A stretch of DNA of 64,000 nucleotides, taken from NCBI GenBank assembly GCA_002212725.1, contig MTCR01000123.1, forward strand, positions 1 through 64,000, read 5' to 3'. This stretch comes from Sphingobacteriales bacterium TSM_CSM (GTDB taxonomy: Bacteria; Bacteroidota; Bacteroidia; Chitinophagales; UBA2359). A program made the translations under genes and the position numbers. Shown one piece after another: positions 18,384-26,991 of the stretch; the stretch's first letter is position 1; every line of letters begins with the position of its first letter. The notes under the pieces were generated by a model. The model saw nothing but the letters and a program-made list of their open reading frames with translations, did no database searches and was not told the origin of the DNA.

Positions 18384-20264
18384 TTACCGAACCTGAGAAA
18401 CGGCCAGTTTTTGCAGGTTGGGGCGCAACAGTTCAAAATCGGCATTTGATACGGTTCCGTCTAAATTAACATCGCTGCTGTTGTAGGCAACTGTTGGAGT
18501 TTGGGCAGCAAAACTGTTGTAATCTGCCAGGGTAATAACGCCATCGTGGTTAACATCGCCTGCTGCCAGCGCAAACACGGCAGGTGTAACGGACACCACC
18601 TGTGTTGCTCCTCCCATAATATTGGCTGTCTGGGTAAAATTGAGTATATTATCATTTGGAAGTGCAACAGCCGTAGCACTCAATACAGCTAAGTGGGTTC
18701 GGGTTTTCAGGGACACAAAATAATTGCCGGCCGGCACACCTGCAAAGGTAACGCCATCGGCAGCGCCGCTGTCAACAGCATCTTTTACCACCCCGTCAGA
18801 TAGCAGAAAGGCGGCTTTACGGGCTGCTATTGTGTTGCCCGATGCGCCGGTGCGCAACTCTACCAACACCCAATCAACGGCATTTTGCGGCGCTGCATTG
18901 TTGTATTCGGTGCCGGTGTAGTTGAAGGGCGGCTGGGTAAAAGGTTGCAAGAATGGCAGCAAGTTGCCCGAAGGGTGATTTCGGAGGGCGGTATCCATTG
19001 TATTGGTTGCGGGGTTATATACCCCTTCAAGCACGGCAGTAAGTTTGAGTTTCAGGAGCGGTGTTCCGGTGCTGGGTTGAGCCAGTTTTGCCGTTGTGCC
19101 GCCAACCAAAAAAACGCAGTTATCTGTGCCAAAATCAATGGCATAGCCATAGCTGCCGGTTGTGGTTGCTGTCCATGCCGAAGTGCCGTTGGCATTAACT
19201 TTACAAACAGCCATTGCAAACATGGTGCCGGCAACCAGATAGGCGGCATTAGCGTTATCGAGGCGCAACTGTGCATGAGCCAAAAGGCTGAGCGAAGGCC
19301 CGTCGGCATCAAGGTTTTCCCATAATACATTTCCGTTTGTATCGTATTTAATAAATGCTGTGCCAAAACTGCCTGTGTTTGGATAGCCGCATATTACCGG
19401 TTGATTATCGGTACCTGTTTCTATTCTCATTCCTGCTATATCGTTGGTTTTTTCCCAGATTAAACTGCCTGCAGGGGTTAGTTTTTTTAGTACGCTTCCG
19501 GGGTTAGATGCTACATTCTCACCATGAATAAGATAGGTATTGCCATAAATATCGCCGGCAGCATCGGAGTAAGTGAGGCTGTAGATGCCGGCAAGGTTCC
19601 AGATAAGATTGCCGTTCAGGTCTATTTTAGCATAACCGCTCATGCTGCCGGTAACAGACCTTGCTGTAATTAGTATGCCGTTATCGGGGGTAAATTTAAA
19701 GTTAGCAGGCGAGCCTATTCCATAAGCATCAAAAAAAGACCATAATTGCGTACCGGCCGCATTAAACTTTTTAACCGTTGTTACTATTCCCGTTCCGCTG
19801 TTTCCCAAGCCCAAAACGTAAATATTGTTGTTGGAGTCTATCAGGCATTTTCGGGTTGATGAGCCGTCGAAATCGGTTTCATATACTACGCGCCACAACA
19901 AATTGCCCGCTGAGTTAAATTTCATGAGCAAGCTGTTGGCATTTACCGGGTTAGAATAGCCCGAACGGATAGTACCCGACACAAGAATGTTATCTTCGTT
20001 GTCGGTGTCAAGCCAGGTGGCAACTTCGTGGCGGGTGGTATTGGTATTGTTGTATGCTGTTTCCCAAATGATGGCGCCCGTGCTGTCTCTTTTGGTAAGG
20101 GTAATATCGCCTGCGGGGTTATAATCCCAGTTGGCAGTATAAACGTTGTTTTGGCTGTCGGCAGCTACTGCCACGCCGCCGGGGTAATTAAACCAACTTA
20201 CCGACACCTGCGCTTTTGCCACAAGCGCCGGTAATAAGAAGGCGATAATGAATGTATTTTTCAT
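18384..20264 (-). CDS. Secreted beta-propeller-like protein with C-terminal dockerin-like repeats
   Basis: 626 residues from ATG 20264, chosen because it starts directly with a signal peptide (MKNTFIIAFLLPALVAKAQ); the frame opens eight codons earlier. Residues 25-370 are repeated blades with DxxNNVYxxG and KxxxxGxxxW patterns like SBBP/PQQ propeller proteins. Residues about 400-540 form a beta-rich region common in Bacteroidota secreted proteins (VDWVLVELRTG, RKAAFLLSDG, VPAGNYFVSLKTRTHL). Residues about 565-615 hold two dockerin-like calcium loops (GDVNHDGVITLADY and SDVNLDGTVSNADF). No classic T9SS sorting domain is visible at the C-terminus. Function unknown. Confidence 0.83.
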   Translation of the reverse strand: MKNTFIIAFLLPALVAKAQVSVSWFNYPGGVAVAADSQNNVYTANWDYNPAGDITLTKRDSTGAIIWETAYNNTNTTRHEVATWLDTDNEDNILVSGTIRSGYSNPVNANSLLMKFNSAGNLLWRVVYETDFDGSSTRKCLIDSNNNIYVLGLGNSGTGIVTTVKKFNAAGTQLWSFFDAYGIGSPANFKFTPDNGILITARSVTGSMSGYAKIDLNGNLIWNLAGIYSLTYSDAAGDIYGNTYLIHGENVASNPGSVLKKLTPAGSLIWEKTNDIAGMRIETGTDNQPVICGYPNTGSFGTAFIKYDTNGNVLWENLDADGPSLSLLAHAQLRLDNANAAYLVAGTMFAMAVCKVNANGTSAWTATTTGSYGYAIDFGTDNCVFLVGGTTAKLAQPSTGTPLLKLKLTAVLEGVYNPATNTMDTALRNHPSGNLLPFLQPFTQPPFNYTGTEYNNAAPQNAVDWVLVELRTGASGNTIAARKAAFLLSDGVVKDAVDSGAADGVTFAGVPAGNYFVSLKTRTHLAVLSATAVALPNDNILNFTQTANIMGGATQVVSVTPAVFALAAGDVNHDGVITLADYNSFAAQTPTVAYNSSDVNLDGTVSNADFELLRPNLQKLAVSQVR

Positions 20265-20638
20265 GATATGGTTTGGTTTGGTTAGCAATAATTACAACCT
20301 GGTCATGCTGTCAGCAATTTGCCTGCTTTTATATAACTGTGCAAAACAGCAATACCCCTCTTGCAGGTTAAGCAAGGTTTGTGCAGGTGGGAGTTGAGCA
20401 AAAAACAAATAGTTCAGGAAATTGCTGCCCGGTTACTGTACCAAAAAGTAGGTCAAAATCAACACAAGGGCACTGCTTTAAAATGGGTTTAATACCAACG
20501 GCGCCCTTTGTATTAACCCCTGCAACCGGGGCAATGGTAGTGAGGAGGAAAAATTAATGTTGCAACTGCAAATTTAAGCCAAGTTTGGCAAAAAAACAAC
20601 ACATGATGCATTTTTTTTAAAAAAATGGTAGGGCAAAG
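20265..20638. other. Intergenic region, 374 bp
   Basis: It lies between two minus-strand genes, so it should hold the promoter of the propeller gene and the 3' end of the S41 protease transcript. I see only a weak CCCC/GGGG hairpin around 20517-20531 and A/T runs near 20610. No convincing gene or repeat. Confidence 0.5.
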
Positions 20639-22354
20639 TTATTGTTTGATCCTTGCCACGGGGTTTTGGCTGTTCCAGTAGCTGTTTGTTTGCAGCACTT
20701 CCAGCGCTTTGCGGTAGGTATCGTTATTGCGGTTGAGAATTTTTTGGCCCAGTTGTGCCGAGTAAAGGTATTTTGCCAGAAAAGATTGAATGTGCAGTTT
20801 TATTTGCGGCAAAGCGGTTGAAAAACCGGTTTGGTCTGGCGGTAAATTTTGTTCCCGGGCAAATGCGGTAAGTTGTTGTAAAAGGGCATCAGATACTTCG
20901 AAACTGTTTTCAAAATCGGTATCGGCAGGAAAAGCGTTCAGAAGTTCTGTTCGTTTATTGTCTATATAGGCAATCAAAAATTTGTTTAAAATGTCATTAT
21001 CTATCAATTGCCGGTAGTAGGCGGTGCGGTAAGCGGTATCAAGGGGCACAAAAACATCGGGGCTAATGCCGCCACCGCCATACACCACCCGTTTGTTGAG
21101 TTTGGTAAGGTATTTTACCGTATCTGCCGGTTCGTAATTATTTACTTCACTGGTCATTTCGCCGTTTTCGTAGCGTGTTTCTATGTCGCTGAAATAGGCG
21201 TCTTTTCCCTTGTTGTAGGGTTTTTGTATAGAGCGTCCGGTGGGCGTATAGTAATGGGCGATGGTGAGGCGCACATACGAACTGTCGGAAAACATAAATG
21301 GTTTTTGTACCAAGCCTTTACCATACGACCTTTGCCCGATGATAAGCCCTCTGTCCCAATCCTGAATAGCGCCTGCCACAATTTCGCTGGCCGAAGCGCT
21401 GCGTTCATTCATAAGCACCACCATTCGTCCCTGTTCAAAATTGCCGCGCGGGGTGGCTTCGTAGCTTTTTTTACCATAATTTTTACCTTCGGTATAAACC
21501 ACCAGCCGGTTGTTTTCCAGAAATTCATCGGCCATATCAATGGCAGTAGAAAAATAGCCGCCGCCGTTGTTTCTGAGGTCAAGCATGAGTGCCTGCATTC
21601 CTTCTTTTTTCAGGCGGCGCAGGGTTTTGGTAAACTCGCGCATGGTATTGGCCGAGAAGCGGTTTACTTTAATATAGCCAATTTCAGGGGTAACCATATA
21701 GGCGGTTTCAATACTGGGAATGGTTACTTTATCGCGCACTACTTTGTATTGCAGCAATTGGAGTTGGTTACTGCGTTTTATATCAATCAGCAGTTCGCTG
21801 TTTTTGGGGCCGCGCAGCAGCCGGTCAATTTCTTCATCGGAAACCTGCACGCCTGCAATTACCTTGTTATTTATGGCAATAATTTTATCGCCCGGAAGTA
21901 TGCCTGCTTTTTCCGACGGGCCTTCGGTTACGGTGGAAAGTACAAAAATGGTATCCCGAAGCATGTCGAACTTTATGCCAATACCTTCAAAATTACCCAC
22001 CAACGGTTCGTTTACCTCATCGTACTCTTCGGCCGGAATGTAAACCGAGTGGGGGTCTAATTCCTTCAAAATGCCGGTTATGGCGTTTTCGGCAGCTTTG
22101 TTAAAATCCACTGCTTCCATATAATCCTCATCCAATTTTTTGAGGAGGTTTTCAATTTTTTGCGAAGCATACACCCATCTTTCTTCCTGCTGCTGCACCT
22201 TTTGTGCCCAAAGCGGGGCAGTTGTGCAACAAACAATGCCGGTTGCCGCCAACACCATTTGCAGCAACAACCAAGGTGCAGGTACATACAGTTTGCAGAA
22301 AACAGCAAAGCGGCAAACGGCGCTCTTTACGGCATTGTTTATGGCTGGCAACAT
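20639..22354 (-). CDS. S41 family C-terminal processing peptidase (Ctp-like)
   Basis: Serine protease with a Ser/Lys dyad. From ATG 22354 the protein has 571 residues, with an N-terminal hydrophobic signal or anchor (about 28-50) ending near LWAQ. The frame extends 40 codons further upstream to 22474, and either start is possible. After a helical region comes a PDZ domain (GNFEGIGIKFDMLRD to LPGDKIIAINNKVI, about 125-195), then the catalytic core with ALMLDLRNNGGG, the serine in ERSASASEIVAGAIQDWDRG and the lysine in RSYGKGLVQ. The C-terminal helical part is typical of Bacteroidota members. It acts in the periplasm. It is divergent from gldC. Confidence 0.9.
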   Translation of the reverse strand: MLPAINNAVKSAVCRFAVFCKLYVPAPWLLLQMVLAATGIVCCTTAPLWAQKVQQQEERWVYASQKIENLLKKLDEDYMEAVDFNKAAENAITGILKELDPHSVYIPAEEYDEVNEPLVGNFEGIGIKFDMLRDTIFVLSTVTEGPSEKAGILPGDKIIAINNKVIAGVQVSDEEIDRLLRGPKNSELLIDIKRSNQLQLLQYKVVRDKVTIPSIETAYMVTPEIGYIKVNRFSANTMREFTKTLRRLKKEGMQALMLDLRNNGGGYFSTAIDMADEFLENNRLVVYTEGKNYGKKSYEATPRGNFEQGRMVVLMNERSASASEIVAGAIQDWDRGLIIGQRSYGKGLVQKPFMFSDSSYVRLTIAHYYTPTGRSIQKPYNKGKDAYFSDIETRYENGEMTSEVNNYEPADTVKYLTKLNKRVVYGGGGISPDVFVPLDTAYRTAYYRQLIDNDILNKFLIAYIDNKRTELLNAFPADTDFENSFEVSDALLQQLTAFAREQNLPPDQTGFSTALPQIKLHIQSFLAKYLYSAQLGQKILNRNNDTYRKALEVLQTNSYWNSQNPVARIKQ

Positions 22355-22522
22355 GGCAAAAAAGTATTTACGGGCATTGGATATGGTAAAAGATAGGCAA
22401 AAACAACATTTGGTTGCTTGTAACAAGGCGCTAACTGTGGTAAAAATAAGTATTAACACAACTATTTGCAACATAATGCCTGTTTTTTACCTCATTTTAT
22501 TAACATTTGCGTGTTTAACCTG

Positions 22523-22549
22523 TTGTTTGGTGCAGAATAACTACCTTTG
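22523..22549 (+). promoter_or_regulatory. Probable Bacteroidota-type promoter for gldC
   Basis: TACCTTTG at 22542-22549 is an exact TAnnTTTG minus-7 element, 35 bp before the gldC ATG. TTG at 22523-22525 could be the minus-33 element, with a somewhat short spacer of 16 bp. Confidence 0.5.
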
Positions 22550-22584
22550 CCCTCTGTTTTTTATTAGCACAACCTTATTTTTTC

Positions 22585-22956
22585 ATGAGCCAACAACAAC
22601 CCGAAAATATAAGCCGCGTTTCTGAAATAACTTTCAGCGTTGGGCTTAATGACAGTAATATTCCCGTATTGCTGCAGTGGGATGCCGATGACCATCCGGT
22701 TAAAGGTAAAAAAACGTGCAAATCTGTACTTATTGCCCTATGGGACGGCGATACCAAAAACACCCTTCGCATTGACCTGTGGACCAAGGATATGGAGGTA
22801 AACGAAATGAACCACTTTTTTTTCCAAACCTTAATTACCATGTCAGATACCTTTGAGCGTGCCACCGGCAATGCCGAACTTAGTCAGAAAATGCGCATGT
22901 TTGCCCAACAGTTTGCCCAGGAACTGAAACTGAAACCGCCATCGGGCGGAAAATGA
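22585..22956 (+). CDS. gldC: Gliding motility protein GldC
   Basis: 123 residues with the GldC signature: an N-terminal beta-rich half with WDADDHPVKGKKTCKSVLIALWD, then LRIDLWTKDMEVNEMNHFFFQTL and a helical C-terminus with MSDTFERATGN. GldC is a cytosolic protein linked to gliding motility and T9SS function in Bacteroidota; its presence supports that the T9SS cargo genes in the window are served by this cell. It stands alone between the S41 protease and thioredoxin, without other gld genes next to it. Confidence 0.9.
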   Translation: MSQQQPENISRVSEITFSVGLNDSNIPVLLQWDADDHPVKGKKTCKSVLIALWDGDTKNTLRIDLWTKDMEVNEMNHFFFQTLITMSDTFERATGNAELSQKMRMFAQQFAQELKLKPPSGGK

Positions 22957-23097
22957 TTTGCCACGAAAGTAAAAACCCGGGCAGCGGCAATGCCGTAAAA
23001 TCTGCTGTTTTGCTTTAAATGCAGTTTGGGTTTCCAAGTGCAGGTTAACCAATAACCCGCATTCACAAATCAATTCCGGTGTTTGAACCTGAAAGGG

Positions 23098-23105
23098 TAT
23101 TTTTG
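23098..23105 (+). promoter_or_regulatory. Probable minus-7 promoter element for trxA
   Basis: TATTTTTG matches TAnnTTTG and lies 50 bp before the thioredoxin start. A TTTG at 23082 is closer than the usual minus-33 spacing, so only the minus-7 part is convincing. Confidence 0.4.
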
Positions 23106-23155
23106 TGTTTAAAAGCTACTATAACTTTTTACATGACCTAAAAAAACAAATACAA

Positions 23156-23473
23156 ATGGCGCTTACATTAACCGATCAGAACTTTGACACCGAAGTATTG
23201 CAATCAGGCAAACTGGCGGTGGTAGATTTTTGGGCTGTATGGTGCGGCCCCTGCAAAGCTATTGCACCAATTATTGACGACCTTTCTAAGGAATACGACG
23301 GAAAAATAGTAGTTGGCAAAGTAGATGTTGATACCAATATGGAAGTATCTATGATGTACAACGTGCGCAACATTCCCACCGTTTTGTTTATTAAAAATGG
23401 CAAAGTGGTTGATAAACAAGTGGGTGCAGCATCCAAATCGGTGTACGAAAGCAAAATCAAACAGCACATTTAA
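23156..23473 (+). CDS. trxA: Thioredoxin
   Basis: 105 residues from ATG 23156. The active site WCGPCK occurs near residue 29-34, preceded by LAVVDFWAVWC, and the cis-proline loop NIPTVLFIKNG is present. The frame opens at 23105, but that N-terminal extension includes the likely promoter and is unlike thioredoxin. The protein is a cytosolic disulfide reductase. A strong hairpin terminator follows 23 bp after the stop, so it is probably monocistronic. Confidence 0.93.
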   Translation: MALTLTDQNFDTEVLQSGKLAVVDFWAVWCGPCKAIAPIIDDLSKEYDGKIVVGKVDVDTNMEVSMMYNVRNIPTVLFIKNGKVVDKQVGAASKSVYESKIKQHI

Positions 23474-23496
23474 TCTATTCCGGCCTTTGTTTGTAA

Positions 23497-23533
23497 TAGC
23501 CTGCAGGTCTTACTTGCAGGCTATTTGTTTTTC
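23497..23533 (+). terminator. Rho-independent terminator after trxA
   Basis: Perfect 10-bp stem ATAGCCTGCA (23497-23506) and TGCAGGCTAT (23516-23525), 9-nt loop, followed by TTGTTTTT. Confidence 0.88.
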
Positions 23534-23599
23534 GGTTATCTTTGCAGTATAAAAAAGCAAAGGCGGTAATTTACATCCCCTTTCAAACGTTTAAAAAAT

Positions 23600-24529
23600 A
23601 TGGAAATTTTAACCCCTCAGCAACTGCACCAGTTCAGCAACCTGGAGTTACTGGCAAAACAGGTAGTGGAAGGCTTTATTATAGGCTTGCACAAAAGCCC
23701 GTTTCACGGCTTTTCGGTAGAATTTGCCGAACACCGCCTCTATAACAGCGGCGAGGCTGTGCGAAATATTGACTGGCGCGTGTTTGCCCGAACCGATAAA
23801 TTGTTTGTAAAACGCTTTGAAGAAGAAACCAACCTGCGCTGCCGCATTATTTTAGACGTTTCTTCTTCTATGTATTTTCCCGAAGACGCCGGCGAAAAAG
23901 GGAAACCGGGCATGAACAAACTGCGGTTTTCTATTGTATCGGCTGCCGCACTCATGTATATTTTACGCAAACAGCGCGATGCCGTGGGGTTAACTGTTTT
24001 TTCAAACGAAGTTGAGTGGCACTCCAGGGCAAAATCTACCACTGTACACCAAAACCTGTTGTTTTCGCAGTTGGAGCAACTCCTGCAGCAACAGCAGCGC
24101 AACAAGGTAACCGCCGCCGCCCGCTGCCTGCACCAAATTGCCGAAAACATACACCAACGCTCATTGGTGGTTATTTTTAGCGATATGTTTGAAAATGCCG
24201 ATGATACCGATGAAATTTTTTCGGCTTTGCAGCATTTAAAATACAACAAACACGAGGTTATTTTATTTCATGTGGCCGATAAAAAACGCGAACTGGATTT
24301 TGAGTTCGAAAACCGCCCCTATGAGTTTGTGGATATGGAAACCGGTGAAAAGGTAAAACTGCAACCCAACCAGGTTAAAGACTATTACCGTACACAACTC
24401 GACAAGTTCATGAAACAACTTCAGTTGCGTTGCCACCAATACCGTATTGACCTGGTAGAAGCCGATATAAACAAAGATTTTACCCAGGTTTTGCTGCCTT
24501 ATTTTACCAAACGAAGCAAAATGATGTAG
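23600..24529 (+). CDS. DUF58 domain-containing protein
   Basis: 309 residues, cytosolic, with the DUF58 hallmark region EYRxY-like AEHRLYNSGEAVRNIDWRVFARTDKLFVKRFEEE at about residues 44-77 (here cited in part) and a VWA-like fold with a MIDAS-like LDVSSSM near 92. DUF58 proteins usually pair with MoxR ATPases and BatA-type VWA proteins in stress or envelope complexes; here the MoxR gene at 4504 is far away, so the partner may be elsewhere. Followed 73 bp later by a gene of unknown function. Confidence 0.88.
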   Translation: MEILTPQQLHQFSNLELLAKQVVEGFIIGLHKSPFHGFSVEFAEHRLYNSGEAVRNIDWRVFARTDKLFVKRFEEETNLRCRIILDVSSSMYFPEDAGEKGKPGMNKLRFSIVSAAALMYILRKQRDAVGLTVFSNEVEWHSRAKSTTVHQNLLFSQLEQLLQQQQRNKVTAAARCLHQIAENIHQRSLVVIFSDMFENADDTDEIFSALQHLKYNKHEVILFHVADKKRELDFEFENRPYEFVDMETGEKVKLQPNQVKDYYRTQLDKFMKQLQLRCHQYRIDLVEADINKDFTQVLLPYFTKRSKMM

Positions 24530-24602
24530 CCCCGTTTTTTGCACTGCCGGTAATGCATACCACTAACCGGCACAGTCAATACCTTCAAACATTTAGCCTG
24601 CC

Positions 24603-25067
24603 ATGTTTCCCAATGCTTACAGCGCTTCCTTTTTTTACAATAAAACGCTTTTGTACCTCATTGCCGGTGCAAACAACTCTGGTTTGCCCCAACCCCAAAC
24701 CGGCATTACTACGCTGGTAGTTTGTAAAACAGACGGCGCCCAATTGCCCGAAACCGAAAACGCCTTCCTTGCCAATATTCTTAAAGCGGTGGGGCTGCCC
24801 GGAAATCAGGTGCAAATTGTGCCGTTTGACCTCCAAAAAGGCAAATTGCCCATAGCAACCCTGCTCAGAAATTACCGGGCAAAAAAAATAATTACCTTTG
24901 GCTTTCAGCCAGCCGACCTTATGCTAAACATAACCCCGCAACTGTATATGCCCTTTGAACTGGGCGAAACACAAATTTTATTGGCCGATGCTTTAAACAG
25001 TATGGAGAACAATAAATCAAACAAAAAAGCATTGTGGGAGCAACTGAAACAAATGTTTGGTATTTAA
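24603..25067 (+). CDS. Conserved-looking protein of unknown function (154 aa)
   Basis: 154 residues with no signal peptide and an alternating alpha/beta pattern: LYLIAGANNSG, TLVVCKTDG, VQIVPFDLQKG, KKIITFGFQPADL, then QILLADALNSMENNKSNKKALWEQLKQMFGI at the end (cited in part). I do not recognise a named family. The fold pattern and the C-terminal LADxL...KxxLWxxLKxMF ending resemble a small Rossmann-like or DNA polymerase III psi-like protein, but this is only a guess. It follows the DUF58 gene in the same direction. Confidence 0.6.
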   Translation: MFPNAYSASFFYNKTLLYLIAGANNSGLPQPQTGITTLVVCKTDGAQLPETENAFLANILKAVGLPGNQVQIVPFDLQKGKLPIATLLRNYRAKKIITFGFQPADLMLNITPQLYMPFELGETQILLADALNSMENNKSNKKALWEQLKQMFGI

Positions 25068-25152
25068 CCCTTTGCCTGCACCGGATGTTTCCGGTTATCT
25101 TGTTTAATAAATAAATATCTTCATAACATCATAAACGTTAAACAATAAAACC

Positions 25153-25743
25153 ATGCTCAAAAAAGTAACCTTTTTCTGTCTGTTGGCCGTTTTTGCATTT
25201 TCGGCAAATGCAGTGGCACAAAGCAGTGATGCCATGATTGCAAGCATTGCCAAATACAACGACAATGTAAATGCCGATATTGCCGCAGAAAAACTCTTCT
25301 CGCACCGCGTAACCCTTAATACCGAAAGCGTAAAAACGCGGTTTTGGGGTAAATTCAGCAAATATCAGGAAAACCTCACCTGCTATTTTGAAGTGCGAGA
25401 CGGCTTAACCATTCTCAAAAAAATTATTATTCTTTCCGATATTGCAGACAGGCAATCTTATACCGATATGCTGTTTGACGAATCGGGCAACCCTGTATTG
25501 GTTTTTTACACCAATAACCTGAAAAATGCAAGCAGTTCCAACGACCGCTACATGTACAACAACCGCAAACTCATTTACTACTCCACCACCAAAAACACCG
25601 AACTGGGCGCTGAAACCGACAGCTACGACGAAAGCAATTTTGAAACCAAACACATAAACGACGGATTGGAAATGATGACCAAAGCCGAGAACTACAAAAA
25701 AATGTTCGACGCTATTGCCAAAGTACAGATGTCGCAGTTTTAA
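25153..25743 (+). CDS. Exported protein of unknown function (196 aa)
   Basis: 196 residues with a clear signal peptide (about 1-22, ending AVAQ). The mature part is mixed alpha/beta with many charged and aromatic residues: RFWGKFSKYQENLTCYFEVRDG, IIILSDIADRQSYTDMLFDESG and LVFYTNNLKNASSSNDRY regions (in part). No family recognised. It is convergent with the patatin gene, with only 12 bp between the stops. Confidence 0.7.
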   Translation: MLKKVTFFCLLAVFAFSANAVAQSSDAMIASIAKYNDNVNADIAAEKLFSHRVTLNTESVKTRFWGKFSKYQENLTCYFEVRDGLTILKKIIILSDIADRQSYTDMLFDESGNPVLVFYTNNLKNASSSNDRYMYNNRKLIYYSTTKNTELGAETDSYDESNFETKHINDGLEMMTKAENYKKMFDAIAKVQMSQF

Positions 25744-25755
25744 GCGGCAGCGGCG

Positions 25756-26745
25756 TTATTTTTTGTCGCCCCCCATGCCGGGCAACATGTCAAAAGGCAA
25801 TAAGTTCCAAAGAACCGACTTAATGGTAGTTGAGTCGGTTTTTTGTTTTTTGAGTTCGGTATAACTGTCTAAGGTAGCCGCACAGGTTTTCCGGCCCAGT
25901 TCAATCAATTCCTGAGCGCGGTAAAACTCGTAACTGTTGCATACATTGCGCGAGATGTTAATGATTACATCGGGTTTATGGTGGTAAAAAGCATATTCGG
26001 TCAGTTTGTCCATCAGTATTTCGGTCATCCGGTTTACCACACCCAAGTAGGTAAATTTTTCGCGCATGGTTTGGGTTTTGGGCAGGGTGCGAATCCATTT
26101 TTGCACAAACAAATCATAGCTTTCGGCGGGGCGGCTGTGCAACATTTCGGGTTTTAAGTGGCGTTTGGCGTTCAGGTTTACCACCACAATCAGGTCGCTT
26201 CCGGCTTGTAAAACAGGTTCTATGGGAGTTGGATTTACCAGCGCGCCGTCAACCAGTTCGCGCCCGGCCAACATAATGGGGGTTAAAATAGTAGGCACTG
26301 CCGCCGATGCCCGAATGGCTTCAAACAAACTGCCTTCGTTTATCCAAACCTCCTGTCCGGTTTGCAAATCGGCGGCCACGGCGGTGTATGGTATGGGTAA
26401 ATCTTCAATGTTTACATCGCCAATAAGTTTGCGCAGTTCTTCTATAACTTTTTCGCCTTTTATAAACCCTTGCGTGGTAAAGGTAAAATCGGTTAGCCTG
26501 AAAACGCGCGTTTTGTCTAATTTTAAAAACCAGTCTTTCAGCAGATTTAACTTACCCAAAGCATACACACCACCTACCAACGACCCGATAGAACAACCCG
26601 ATACCGCCCGTATTTGCATACCCCGCCGGCGCAACTCTTCAATAACCCCAAAATGGGTAAGCCCCCTTGCACCGCCGCTGCCCAATACCAGTGATACTGT
26701 TTTGCCCTCTAACTGATAACCTGCCCCTGCAACCAAACCTGCCAT
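25756..26745 (-). CDS. Patatin-like phospholipase
   Basis: 329 residues. The oxyanion loop GSGGARG (22-28), nucleophile elbow GCSIG (Ser52) and catalytic Asp in DGA (Asp166) are all present, so the Ser-Asp dyad of patatin-like lipases is intact. The length fits the bacterial RssA/YlbK-like group rather than the long PlpD type with an outer-membrane barrel. No signal peptide is evident. Substrate is probably a phospholipid or acyl ester. Confidence 0.9.
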   Translation of the reverse strand: MAGLVAGAGYQLEGKTVSLVLGSGGARGLTHFGVIEELRRRGMQIRAVSGCSIGSLVGGVYALGKLNLLKDWFLKLDKTRVFRLTDFTFTTQGFIKGEKVIEELRKLIGDVNIEDLPIPYTAVAADLQTGQEVWINEGSLFEAIRASAAVPTILTPIMLAGRELVDGALVNPTPIEPVLQAGSDLIVVVNLNAKRHLKPEMLHSRPAESYDLFVQKWIRTLPKTQTMREKFTYLGVVNRMTEILMDKLTEYAFYHHKPDVIINISRNVCNSYEFYRAQELIELGRKTCAATLDSYTELKKQKTDSTTIKSVLWNLLPFDMLPGMGGDKK

Positions 26746-26991
26746 ATAGAATTACTGTTTACCCCGTTATTTGTTTGTTAAACCGGCTATGCCCTGTCTT
26801 TCGCCAAACATATCCGCGCTTTTTTATACACAGCCGCTTAAATAGACGTATATTTGTACCGTACAACAATGGCCGATGCATGCTGTTTTTTATTCCGCAA
26901 TCAAACAATGCCGGACATTTCTGCAATCTCCTCCACAACCCTAATGCTAATTTGATTGTTGCTAACCAAAAGACCAATTAAACACAATTTT

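Noticed and set aside
21008-22060. 350-codon plus-strand frame
   Set aside because: It is a shadow of the S41 protease on the other strand; no recognisable domain.
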